Below, piece by piece: positions 23,396-33,975 of a DNA stretch of 64,000 nucleotides. Position numbers and translations under genes: made by a program. Source of the stretch: Voacanga thouarsii (Eukaryota > Streptophyta > Magnoliopsida > Gentianales > Apocynaceae); contig JANUWF010001631.1 in assembly GCA_026120185.1 (NCBI GenBank), forward strand, positions 2,356,001-2,420,000. Direction: 5' to 3'. The notes beneath the pieces were generated by a model. It did no database searches and was not told the DNA's origin. It worked only from the letters and a program-made list of their open reading frames with translations. Positions within the stretch are counted from its first letter, which is position 1; every line of letters begins with the position of its first letter.

Positions 23396-24964
23396 TGATG
23401 CATATTTTTTAGTGTAGAAAATATTGCCAACAAAGTCCATAATCAATCAAGCTTTAATAAAATGCTAACCAATAAAACCACACATACGGGCAAGTATACC
23501 CATCATATAGTACACGGAATAGCAAATATCGAATCTACGAGAACTTAGGCTCCCACCTTACTTTACAAAAATATTTATTGTTTAGCTAATAAAATAGAGA
23601 AATATAAGTAAATAACCTAGTAACCTAATATAGTAGAGAAAATTAAGTCACACAAGACAAGTCACAAGGATAATTAAGGAGTAAGAATAAGGAGAAAAGA
23701 CATGTAAATAGATAGAAATCCTTGAATACACAATAATGATTGACTAGCTATTCTCTCAATTAATTATTATCTTGCTATCATGAAGGATTAAATTATACCC
23801 ATTTCATTTGCAATCCATGGAATCACTATCTTCTAGTTAAATTAGTGAATATATTCTATCTGAACCAATTTACCCAAAAGACGCATTGAAATCAATCCTC
23901 ACACAAATCCTTATATTCTAGGTGATTTAAGCATGAAATTAGCCAATGAATCTATATTCTAGAAATCATCAACCAATCTTTGATTACTTAGTCTTTACCC
24001 TTAACCTCTTTTTCAAGCAAGTTAAGAATAATTAGTATTGAATTAATTAGTTGGCCATTCTCTCCTAACATCCTTTTTCAAGTTAATTAGAATAAACCTA
24101 ATCAATCCAACAAGATATTATACTTAAGTAATCAAATACCAAGAATAGAAATAAATTGATCAAAGAACTCAAATCAATATAAAATTATGAATCCAAAAGA
24201 ATATCGTGTTTTTCAAGTTAAATAGAAGAAACCTAATCAATCCAACAAGATATTATACTTAAGTAATCAAATACCAAGAATAGCAATAAATTGATCAAAG
24301 AACTCAAATCAATATAAAATTATGAATCCAAAAGAATATCTTCTAAAGATAATTAAAACATTAATTTCAAATTGTCAATAAATTACAAAGAAGAGAACAG
24401 GAAACCACTCATAGATAAGTAAGCCTTCTTCTTCTTCCTTGAAACCTTCTTAAGCAACCTCCTCTTCTTCTCCAGGAATTCTCCTTGATCCTTCTAAATC
24501 TTGGTGTTTCTCTAAGAATTTTCTAAAGATATTACATTGAAGAATTGAAAACTATGAAAACTCTCTTGTACAATGTTATTCTCTTGTATTTATAGGAGTT
24601 CTAATTGCAAAAAAGTGACTACAAAAGTCCTTATCCACAGTTGAAAGAGTTTCCAAAACAATCAAATTGAAATTGCTACTCCTCAAAAGCAGACCTGGCA
24701 CCAGGTCTAATCTGTTTCTCCTCAAAATTGCTACTCTTCCAGAGCAGACCTGGCGCCTAGTACTTTAACTGGACTTGGCACCGGGTCCAATCTACATTTT
24801 TTCACTTTTTGCTTGAAATCCATTTAAATCTACACAAATTTATCAAAAACACTTTTTACAAGAAAAATATAAAATATAAAAGAATACAACTATTTATTAC
24901 ATCAAACGTATCACAAAATACCCTCAAATAATTAGGAAAATAGTGATAAATTTAGCCACTATAA
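23396..24964 (-). mobile_element. LARD B 5' LTR, complete, 1569 bp
   Basis: Read on the minus strand it starts near 24964 (TTATAGTGGCTAAATT) and ends at 23396 (ATATGCATCA). It contains palindromic U3 modules (24702-24800), a TATA-type box (24587-24594), and a purine-rich GAAGAAG segment downstream (24420-24480). A 135-bp direct duplication lies at 24074-24343. Bases 24965-24969 (atatg) are the start of host copia G sequence, so the matching duplication should lie off the left edge. Confidence 0.92.
24074..24343. repeat. 135-bp tandem duplication in LARD B 5' LTR
   Basis: Two nearly identical units start TTTTTCAAGTTAA at 24074 and 24209. The other LARD LTRs in the window (1-776 and LARD C) have only one unit, so it is specific to this copy. 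Confidence 0.93.
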
Positions 24965-25314
24965 ATATGCTACTGTTTCCACGGCATATCCCTAAAATGA
25001 CAATGGAAGAGTAGCATGAGATAACATGCTTCGGACCATTTCCATCAATGTCCTATTCCTTCTCTTAGCTATGCTATTCTGCTGAGGTGTTCCTAGTGCA
25101 GAGAGCTAGGATACTATCCCACAATGTACCATATATTCCTTAAATTCACCGAGGAGGTATACTCTCCACCATGATCTGATCGTAAGGTCTTGATCAGTTT
25201 ACCTATCTGTTGCTCCACTTTAACCTCGAACTCTTTGAACTTGTCAAATGAGACAGAATTACATCTCATCAAGTAAATGTAACCGTACCTAGTACAATCA
25301 TCCATGAAGGCGAT
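24965..25314 (-). pseudogene. Copia G integrase core fragment
   Basis: This 350-bp fragment lies between two oppositely oriented LARD insertions. It encodes DDCTRYGYIYLMRC, a KFKEFEVKVEQQIGKLIKTL segment and RSDHGGEYTSS, the catalytic core of a Ty1/copia integrase holding two of the three acidic residues. It aligns throughout with copia F integrase at about 56715-57060. A 2-bp insertion (GGTATACTC against GGTACTC in F) breaks the frame after GGEYTSS. The protein continues upstream at 47292: the base at 25314 joins 47297 exactly if LARD C and one duplication copy are removed. Transposition function is lost. Confidence 0.9.
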
Positions 25315-25490
25315 TAACAGGGGCTAAATTCATCATTATTTTACTAGTTATTTGAGGTTGTTTTGGGATACTTTTCTTGTAGAAACTAGGCATATTCCTT
25401 CCTAAATAATATTTTGCTTGCAAAAAGTGTTTTTTACAAATTTGTGCAGATTTAAGTGGATTTCAAGCAAAAAGTGAAAGATTGCAAATT

Positions 25491-25508
25491 GGACCTAGCG
25501 CTAGGTCC
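25491..25508. repeat. Perfect 18-bp palindrome in LARD C U3
   Basis: The sequence GGACCTAGCGCTAGGTCC is its own complement. It is the best-preserved member of a family of GGACCTGGCGCCAGGTCC-like modules found two to four times in each LARD U3, about 100-250 bp upstream of the TATA box. Confidence 0.97.
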
Positions 25509-25740
25509 AGTTAAGGCACCAGGCACTAGGTTTGTTCTGAAAAAGCTACAATTTTTAGGAGAAAAAAAATGAACCCGGCGCCAGGTGGGCCAAATAGACC
25601 TAGCACCAGGTCCATTCTGATTAATGTCGGTGGGTTTTCCTTTTTAGAGTAGATTTTGGTAATTTCAGCTTGATTCTTTTGGGAACTCTTTCAACCACGG
25701 AAAAGGACTCTTGTACATACTTTTTGGTAGTTAGAACTCC

Positions 25741-25748
25741 TATAAATA
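25741..25748 (+). promoter_or_regulatory. TATA box of LARD C 5' LTR
   Basis: TATAAATA occurs in a CTATAAATACAAGAG context and is conserved in the LARD C 3' LTR (46228-46235), LARD B (24587-24594, complement) and the related solo LTR (51000-51007). Conservation across divergent LTRs supports it as the promoter separating U3 from R. Confidence 0.8.
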
Positions 25749-26645
25749 CAAGAGAATAATATTGTAGAAAGGAGTTTTTGTAGTTTTCAATTCTTCAATG
25801 TAATATCTTTAGAAAACTCCTAGAGAAACACCAAGATTTAGGATGATCAAGGAGAATTCTTGGAGAAGAAGACGAGGTTGCTCAAGAAGATTTCAAGGAA
25901 GATGAAGAAGGCTTACTTTTCTATGAGTGATTTCTTTTTCTCTTCTTTGTAGTTAATTGGCAATTTGATATTAATGCTGCAATTGTTTTTAGAGGATATT
26001 CTTTTGGATTCTTGATTTTGTATTGATTTTAGTTCTTGGACCAATTTATTGTTATTCTTGGTATTTGATTACTTGACCATAATATCTTGTTCGATTGATT
26101 AGTTCTGTTATAATTAACTTGCAAAATGATGTTAGGAAAGAATGGCCAACTAATTAATTCAATACTAATTATTCTTAACTTGCTTGAAAAAGAGGTTAAG
26201 GGTAAAGAGTAAGTAATCAAAGATTGGTTGATGATTGCTAGAATATAGATTCAATGACTAATCCCATGCTTTAAATCACCTAGAATATAAGGATTTATAT
26301 GATGATTGATTTTAATGCATCTTTTGGGTAAATTAGTTAAGATATAATATGTTCACTAATTCAACTAGAAGATAGTGATCCCATAGATAGCAAATGAAGT
26401 GGATCTAATTTAATCATTTATGATGCCAAGATAATAATTAATTAAGAGAATAGCTAGTCATTCATTACTGTGTATTAAATGATTTCTATCTATTTACAGG
26501 ACTTTTCTCCGTGTTCTCACTCATTGATTATCCTTATGACTTTTTTTATGTGACTTGATTCTCTCTAGTATATTAGGTTAGTAGGTTATTTATTTCTACT
26601 CCTTTATTTTGTTAGCTAAACAATAAAGATTTGGGTAAAGTAAGG

Positions 26646-29600
26646 TATAACACCTCACATTTTTACTTTTGATTGGCTACTATTTATAATAGGATGAGAA
26701 TTTGAACCAATGTCTAGAACAAAAGTTGATCGGTGTAATAAGACGAATATTTTGGTGGAATAAAATTTTGTCAGGACATGGATGTAATTATTGAATTTGT
26801 TCTACACGTACCTTAAATTTTTAGAAGGCTATTATTATTAACAAAATAAGAATTTTACGGTACTCTGAAAAGAGAAATTGATCAGTGCGATAAGACGCAC
26901 ATTTTGGTGTGAATTATGCTACAAGGGGTATGGGGGCATTTTTGTCATTTTGACCGCACCCGCAACTTTGACAGCAAATTTGACCTAGTAGAAAAGGAAT
27001 TGAAGAATTTTAGTGTTAACAATGGATTCAGTGGAATTTTTTGAGTTGAATGGTGAAACAAAATATTTTTTCGTTATAGACCCAATTTTGGTCATTTCTG
27101 AAGAAAACAGGAAATCGCGGTTAAAAATGGACGTGTGGCATTGTGTGGAAGGTGGATGAAAACAAGTGTTAAAATACCATTGGGAGAGTGAAATATTTGT
27201 GGGATTATTAAATTGCAAAAGATTATTGAATAAGCTTAAGAATTATCCATTTAAATTAAATCCACCAATAGGAATTTAGCTTTAAAATGGATAGCCCGCA
27301 ATGTAATTAATGTTGGTTGACTTTGGCCACTAGAATGGTGGTGGAAGGGCTGTAAAATAGCCAGAAATTTATCCAAGAGAAGAAAAAAAGGAAGGAGAGG
27401 GAGAAAAACCAAGAGAAAAAGAAAAATGAGAGAGAAAGAAGGAAGTGTGTGTGTTCTAGGTGTTCTTGAAGCAAAATCACACAAAATCGCTTCAAATACA
27501 AGGTAAAACCCTACCTTTCTTGAATTAAAATTGTTGTTGGGTGAATGATGATTATGTTGATGTGAATTTTAACATAAAAATATGACTTTCATGTATTGAT
27601 TTCAAATCAAAGTTAGGGTTTGTGGACTTTTGTGTATGAACTTTATATAAGCTTCTATATGTGCCAACTGCCTAAGGGCCTTTGAATGATGTTTTGTGTT
27701 TGAAAGAACTGAATAATTATGGCTGCTTGAAGGCTTATTTTCGGCTAAAGAGGTGATGGTCAAAGTAGAGTAAAAATGGAATTTACTTGGTTTGAAAAAT
27801 AGATTAACTAGCTTTTGACTAGAAGAGATGAATTTGTGTTGAATAAGTGTGACTTATGCGAGCTACTGGAAATTCAGAATTAAATATGATTTGAAGGAGA
27901 ACTTAATGAATTAATTGTTCTATGGTGTTAAAGATTAAAGGAGAACAAAGGAAAACATGAATAGTAAAGGTGAGGTAAAACTACTTGGGCTATTTTTGCC
28001 CAGTATTGTGCCTTGGGAACCAGAATTCTAGAAAAGAGCTATACTAAATTAAAGTCAAGAGTCTTCCGGTCATATTGGTATATCATAGAGCTAAAATGGA
28101 GTTGTGGATTGAATGTTATGTCGGAAACAAAATCATGTGTCAAAACAGCAAATTTTCAAAAATTTGCTTAGAACATGGACGAATTTAAGGATGATTAATT
28201 GTGTAATCTTGGATGAAATAATTAGGGAAATATGAAGTGAATCCCTTTTTTATGAAGGGATAAAGGATGTGGAAAAAGAAAAACATAAGAATCGAACAAA
28301 CGGCGAAAAAACAACGTGAATGAAAGTTGAACATTTTCCTTAACTATCGGTACCCATCGGCTAACCGTAGGCTAATTGTCGGTTGGACGTCGGCTACCCG
28401 TCGGGCACATCGACTGGACGTCAGCCAACTGTTGGCTATTTTTTGGCCGAACACGAATTGAACCGAAAACGATTTTTAGCGATAAACGGCAAACGGAATG
28501 TTGAACATGGTAGAGACGATGATTACACGGCCGTGAACTGAAAGGGTTGCTTCAGACACGAGGTGAGTCCCTTGGATTTCTAAAACACTTTTGATAGCAT
28601 TTCATGAAAAAACAAAAGCACACTAGCTATCAAAACAGAAAAACATATTCAGGGATTTCCAAAATGGAAAAACACCTCGTGCTTTGATTACACGGCCGTG
28701 AACTGAAAGGGTTGCTTCAGACACGAGGTGAGTCCCTTAGATTTCTAAAACCCTTTTGATATTCAGGGATTTCCCTTGGTAAATCTTGCTTTTTTTTATA
28801 CCGTTTTGGAAATCCCTGAATATGTTTAAGGTTTATCTGAGCAAGATTCATTTTTATGGTATTTTGGGCTTGAATGAATTTCATGATTAGCTTGAAAACC
28901 TTAACGGATAATTATAGTATGGTTTTGTGAATTTAGTCCTTTTTGGATTAAATGTTTGGGATTTTTGAAAAACGGTAATTTTTGGAATCGGGTATTCAAA
29001 AATTGATTGGAATGCCCTTATTGGAACATGTTATGGAAATGTGTAAAAATTTTGAATTTAATCCTCTATTCGGATTAAAATTTTAGGTTTCTTAAAATGA
29101 GTTCCTTTTGGAATCGGGTATTTGAAAAATGATCCAAATATCCTTATTGAAATATTTTATGGAAATCTTTGGAATCGAGTGTTCGATAAATAACCAAATT
29201 ACCCTTATTAGAACTCTTGTGAACACTTTTCAAGAGTGTGTTGTGGTACACTAGGTATGCTGCAGTATATCTGTGTAGAAGTACACTACAGTGTACTTAT
29301 TCTGGCAACGCACGGTTGAGTACTAGAGGCTACGGTCTCAGTACATTGATACGTGGTGCCGAAGGCAAGGACTGCGTGACTTATATACAAGCCAACCTTC
29401 TGTTGAAAAAGTGCCTGTGATTTTTAAATTTGGGCAACGATTTGAAAATTGAAATAAATTTTTCCAAAAATGATTGAGTTCTAGACAAACTCTTCTTTAG
29501 AGTGCTTTGGAATTTTTTCCAGTGAATAAATGATATGCTATTCTCCAAAAGTTTTATGTACCTTATTCTTTCATAAAGCATTAGCACACAAGAAACTCAC

Positions 29601-29944
29601 TAGGTGATTCGTCACTCACACGTGTCTTTTAACTTACCTTTTATAGGATCCAGAGCAAAGCGGGCCTACGAATAGAAGGACGATACCACAGAGTCAGCAG
29701 TTTAGATTTGGTTAGCTTTCCTTTTAATGATGTACTGTATTCTGTTATAGATAGAGATGACATATACGAAATCCTCTGATATATGTATATGTGTGGCCAT
29801 CCGTATGGGATATTGTTGAGTATGGACCTTATATATGTATTTACTCTGTTGTTTCTGTTAGAAAGAACCCTTGTTTGGGAAACTAGACGAGACAACACCC
29901 AGTGTTGATATGCTTCTGCTATTATCTTTAGTAAGGGTGTTACA
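26646..29944 (+). mobile_element. Tekay E 5' LTR, 3299 bp
   Basis: The plus-strand LTR starts TATAACACC (TG become TA) after taagg (26641-26645) and ends GGGTGTTACA before the PBS. Compared with the 3' LTR it lacks about 730 bp: the break at about 29233, before AGAGTGTG, corresponds to 41445-42175. It also contains a local scramble at 28520-28790. It carries the same GGTCATTTT array remnants (28970-29210) and no gene. Confidence 0.92.
28520..28790. repeat. Scrambled direct and inverted duplications in Tekay E 5' LTR
   Basis: A block of about 65 bp starting GATTACACGGCCGTGAACTG occurs at 28520 and again at 28685. Between them, 28600-28680 carries inverted copies of neighbouring LTR sequence: ATTTCATG...CTATCAAAA is the complement of the normal continuation, and ATATTCAGGGATTTCC is the complement of 28805-28820. 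The 3' LTR (40890-41050) keeps the simple order. Confidence 0.85.
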
Positions 29945-29946
29945 AT

Positions 29947-29958
29947 TGGTATCAAAGC
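29947..29958 (+). other. Primer-binding site of Tekay E (initiator Met tRNA)
   Basis: TGGTATCAAAGC follows the LTR end by two bases, identical to the Tekay A PBS and one mismatch from the initiator tRNA-Met complement. Confidence 0.94.
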
Positions 29959-30019
29959 TTACTTTTATAGAACTGTTGTATCATCTTAGAAATTGATAGA
30001 ACCCTTTTAATGTGTAGGT

Positions 30020-30429
30020 ATGGTGGGTAGGAGCGATAAGGGCAAGCATTTAATGGTCAAGCGCGATGATGAAGGGAAAAAAAGATAAGTGAGAGCTCGG
30101 GTGTAGAAAGCAAACCTACCCCTGAGAGGATACCGTCGCCATATGAGAAGGCATGTGGCAACTCTGATGAGATTGATGGTGATATTGAGCCGCACCACCA
30201 GGACGATGATGATGATGAGAAGAATAGCATCACTAAAGATGCAGTACTGTCTGAGAATAATAAGGAGGTATTTAGTGGAGATGTACCGGGAGTACTCGAG
30301 GAAGAGATTCTAGATTTAGAGGTTGTTGATGCGAGAGAGGACTTGGAGGTACCCAAGGTAGAGGTACCTGCAATTGAGGAGCCTGAGGAGGATTTAGAGA
30401 TAGACCCAGAGCTATTGGCATGGTTGTAG
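30020..30429 (+). pseudogene. Acidic pre-gag reading frame of Tekay E
   Basis: The frame starts MVGRSDKGK at 30020 and is shifted by loss of one A in a poly-A run near 30080 (seven As where A-like spacing needs eight). It then reads on without stops to TAG at 30427-30429. The open part of about 105 codons is very acidic: HHQDDDDDE, then EVFSGDVPGVLEEE and LEVPKVEVPAIEEPEEDLE, ending LLAWL. It aligns with the frame at 15790-16335 in Tekay A. Gag begins separately at 30744, about 315 bp downstream. The product is unrecognised; an accessory protein, a leader peptide or a fused gag extension are all possible. Confidence 0.62.
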
Positions 30430-30743
30430 CCAAATGCAGACAGAGATAAGGAGATTAATGCATCGAAGTCTTATACAGTCTCGATTAACTTAGGACCTCC
30501 CATATCAAACAGTAGAGGATGACAAGTAGAAGGATGAGATGGAGATATATATATATATAGTATGATATGTACAGTTCAACCGATGTATATGATTGTGTGC
30601 TTAGCACACAAATTTTGTACTGACTTTGTGATAATTGAGAATAAACATGTGTTATGTTTTGCTAATTGCACTGTACCTATTTTTTAAATACTTTTGAGCT
30701 ATGTTACATTTTTTATACCAGTAAAATCTTACGAACTGTAGAG

Positions 30744-31602
30744 ATGCCTTCTAAACAGATCTCCGGACGATCATCACGAGTTACTCGAAATAACCCTGAA
30801 CCAATGGTGGAGGAACTACAGGCGGAAGGTCCCCACTTCATGACCTTGGACCACCCCATGTTGCAAACCTTCCAAAAGATGACTGACATGATCCAACAAT
30901 TGACTAAGAATGCTAGGGTAAATGAGAGTATGAGTAAGGAAAGTCAGCAAAGTGAAGTTGAATTGGATCGAGCCCTTGAGCATTTTTTGAAATTTCACCC
31001 TCCACAATTTTAAGAGGGACCTGACTTAGAACAAGAGGCTGAGAATTGGATTCAACAGATGGAAAAGATCTTTGCAGCCATGAATTATTTGGAGCAAAGG
31101 AAGGTACAGCTTACTACATTCCAGTTAAAAGGAACTGCCCAAGATTGGTGGGCAAAAGAGATGAATCAACGTGAATGGGAGTGGACAGATTTTAAGGCCA
31201 ATTTTAAGAAGGAATTTATTCCCATTTGGGTAGTAGAGAAGAAGGAGGATGAATTTCAAGCTCTTCAGCAAGAAGGCCGTATGGTGGGACAATATGCTAC
31301 TAAATTTACTAGACTATCAAATATTGCCCACTTTTAGCCCACTCAGAAGCAGACAGGGTTAGACGTTTTGTGAAGGGTTTACGGCCAGAGCTGAAAAGAG
31401 TATTAGCAAGTATGGCTCCCACCAATTATAATGCTATAATAGAAATGGCTTCTAGAATAGAAATTTCTAATATTGAATAGGGAGGCAAGAGGAATCGAGG
31501 CAAATTTTGGGGCATGAATTAGAAGAGACTTAGAGAGTCCCGATGGCAAAGGAAAAGGAAGATGAAAATGAGGGGAGGCTCGACTGGCCCGATGGGAGGA
31601 CC
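30744..31602 (+). pseudogene. Tekay E gag, truncated
   Basis: The start MPSKQISGRSSRVTRNN is shared with Tekay A. One in-frame TAA follows HPPQF (31011-31013). The retrotransposon gag core then follows: AENWIQQMEKIFAAMNYL, a TFQLKGTAQDWW segment, FKKEFIPIWV, and QYATKFTRLS (31030-31320). A frameshift lies near 31330, and the next frame continues EADRVRRFVKGLRPELKRVL. The zinc knuckle, protease and RT are absent because the frame runs at 31602 into a copia LTR. Gag would package the element's RNA in a cytoplasmic particle. The Tekay assignment comes from the chromodomain at the other end of the element. Confidence 0.9.
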
Positions 31603-33291
31603 TGTTAGGTATCTCAAACTCGTATCATATACGGCATAGCGGAAGAACAAAACAAGATACCATTGCAGGATCTGCATATGTGTGGAAAATAAGACATAAA
31701 GATAACAAATGTAACAACTTTTACCTTTCATTGATTGTCCGAAGAACAAAAATTTCATCTTCAAGTCGAGGCGCAATCCAGCAATCCTCTTGATCAAACT
31801 CTGCGAGAGTTGAACGTCTAACCACTATAATCATAATGTGTGATTATCTCTAATAGTAATCCACACAGAGGAATACTCAAGCACCAAAATTTCCTGTGCT
31901 AGCAAAAAAAGATGGCAACTAGGGTTTTTCTCGTTTTCAGCAAAATGAGAGAGAGGGAGAGAAGAAGAAGAAGAAGAAGAAGAAGAATGTCGTGTATTGC
32001 CTAGGGTTTCTATTTTTTTCAAAACCTCAGCTAGGGTTTCCAGTATGTCATACATATAAACCGAAAAACCCTGCTAAAATTGAGAATTCTAATCCTATTA
32101 AAATTTCCTAATTGTAATTGGAAACATCAAGTTCTCACAATTACAATTTGGACCATAAATTATAACTAATTATAATTTGTCCACAACAACTTCACTTTAT
32201 CTCAATTATCTCCATTATGTTATCAAATAACATCTTGAGTATATAATCCTCTATTGTGTGTAACCTATTAGGTTTCCCAGTCAATTGGTAGTGAACATAA
32301 ATTAATCCAAACGTCTTTGAGATTAATAATCCATAATTAATTAGAATTAATCCTATTAATTCTAATCAGGATTGGTTTATTAAATTATCAATTAATAAAC
32401 CCATATTCTCAGATCATGAGCGGTATCTAGCAACACATCATGACCACCTAAGAGTCTACGAAGTCAAGTGGCTTGACATGAACCCTTTAATAACAAACTT
32501 TAGTGCAATGAACTCCTTTCACCATACAATATCTCAATCGGTTTGGAGTACGGAATTAGTGTCAACTCCCTCCAAAATTAATTTTGGCCCGAATACAATA
32601 GTACTTGTACCATGAACCTACTACTCTAGATGTGTATTAATTGGAACTATTTCCAATACACATATGCCTTAGCCAAGGACTTCTCAAGTAGTAATTCCTA
32701 CAAGTGATCGTGAGATATTCGCCCCTACTATTAGGAGTGGTGAAACCTTTATTGACCCTCTCAACTACTTTCGTTTACCTCACAATGTACCTAATATCCA
32801 TCCCCTAGGCGGCCCTTGATCGAGCTCCAGAGATTGGAATCAAAGTACACTGCTCAGCAAATAAAATACCTTAGAGATCTCAAGTCTAAGGATTCTTGCA
32901 CGTTTACTATATTGAGATTATATCACTGGCAATAAATAGTTATCCATGTGATTATCTCAAAGTTAGGTCATCCAATAAGCTTGTTCTATTAACAAGCATC
33001 CATGTGTTAACTTTGAGTATCTCAATACTCATGGATATGAGAACCACCACCAGATCAAATCAGAAAGTCTAACACATGCTAGTCTTAATGCATTAATGAT
33101 GTCCTGTTTCATTAATACTACGACTAGGGACTATTTAAGTACTAACACTATACAATGTAGTAGGAATCTCATATCATGATCTCTATCATGATTTCCTTAA
33201 CACAGTGTTGTACTAGGGACTTTATCGAACACTTATATTACTTAAAAGTAAACAAAAGAAACTGTAACATAAATAATGCCTTTTATTAAAA
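31603..33291 (-). mobile_element. Truncated Angela/BARE-like copia LTR
   Basis: This is the complement of the solo LTR at 39168-40869 over its whole length except the first ~57 bp of U3, which are missing at the right end (about 33291). The LTR end is intact (TGTTAGGTATCTC, complement, at 31603). No target duplication joins the two sides: the left flank is Tekay gag and the right flank is Tekay integrase, roughly 3.4 kb apart in an intact element. The insertion therefore coincided with, or was followed by, a deletion. A (GAA)n microsatellite lies at 31961-31987. Confidence 0.88.
31961..31987. repeat. (GAA)9 microsatellite
   Basis: A pure GAA run inside the truncated copia LTR. The equivalent place in the other LTR copy (complement, about 40505-40525) is CTTCTTCTCTCTCTC, so the run expanded in this copy. 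Confidence 0.97.
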
Positions 33292-33296
33292 GGCAT

Positions 33297-33935
33297 AATA
33301 TGCATACAAATTGGAATGGCCCCATTTGAAGCTTTATATGGAAGAAAATTCCAGTTCCCGTTATATTGAAAAAGTTTAGGACGGAGAACGGGTGAACAAG
33401 ATGCTTTTAACCTTGAAAAGGTCCGATAGGCGATAGAGACGATCAAAACCAAGTTCAAAGTAGCACAGAGTAGATAGAAAAGTTATGCGGATCGACGTGG
33501 GAAAGATATGGAATTTACTTAAAAGGATCTTGTATTCTTGAAGTTGGCTCCACAACGATAATTGGGAATCAAAGAACAAGAAAAAAAAATTAGCATTTAG
33601 GTACGCTAGACCATTCCCTATTGTCGAGAGGATTGGGAAAGTAACCTATCGATTTGGAGTTACCAGTAGAACTTCAAGTTCTTCAAGATGAGTTTTATGT
33701 ATCCCAACATCGAAAGTATGTGGCTGATCCTATCCACATTTTGAATAAAGCACCCATTGAGATGACTTTAAGCTTGAAGAATGAGGAAAAGCCTATTAAG
33801 ATCTTGGAGTATACTGAAAAGGAATTGCGGAATGAGAAATTTCCACTTGTACAAGTATCGCAGAATCATCATTCTGTGTAAGATGCAACTTGGGAAATGA
33901 AAGCAAAGACGTATCCAAATTTATTCCAAGTGTAA
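33297..33935 (+). pseudogene. Tekay E integrase C-terminus and chromodomain
   Basis: Pol resumes with IGMAPFEALYGRKFQFPLY, the gypsy integrase segment seen in Tekay A as IGMVPFEASYERIC. It continues through KAAQSRQKSYADxR-like sequence with stops to an open stretch at 33654-33881. That stretch reads MELPVELQVLQDEFYVSQHR, then KYVADPIHILNKAP and the chromodomain IKILEYTEKELRNEKFPLVQ. A stop follows at HHSV, then DATWEMKAKTYPNLFQV completes the domain in the same frame. The tail NFEDEIFSKDG matches typical Tekay polyprotein ends. The segment before 33297 is deleted. Confidence 0.9.
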
Positions 33936-33961
33936 GCTAATTTCGAGGATGAAATTTTTTC

Positions 33962-33975
33962 TAAGGATGGGAGAA
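33962..33975 (+). other. Polypurine tract of Tekay E
   Basis: TAAGGATGGGAGAA directly precedes the 3' LTR start TGTAACACC at 33976; the Tekay A tract is nearly the same. Confidence 0.88.

Larger units (their letters stand above)
25315..26645 (+). mobile_element. LARD C 5' LTR, first part
   Basis: The LTR starts TAACAGGGGCTAAATTC (intact form TGATAGGGGC at 45808), preceded by gcgat (25310-25314), which pairs with gtgat at 47292-47296. It includes U3 palindromes (25491-25610), a TATA box (25741-25748) and a GAAGAAG-rich transcribed part. It is interrupted at 26645 by Tekay E and resumes at 42896. Together the parts make about 1.49 kb, equal to the 3' LTR. Confidence 0.93.

Noticed and set aside
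27251..27501. Minus-strand leucine- and phenylalanine-rich frames resembling a membrane protein
   Set aside because: They are the complement of the purine-rich GAGAAAGAAGG tract of the Tekay LTR, and the same composition recurs at 34584-34844. This is low-complexity sequence, not a membrane gene.
31603..33291. Ordinary solo LTR with TSD
   Set aside because: The two flanks belong to distant parts of Tekay (gag and integrase), and the LTR start is missing, so no target duplication can be claimed.
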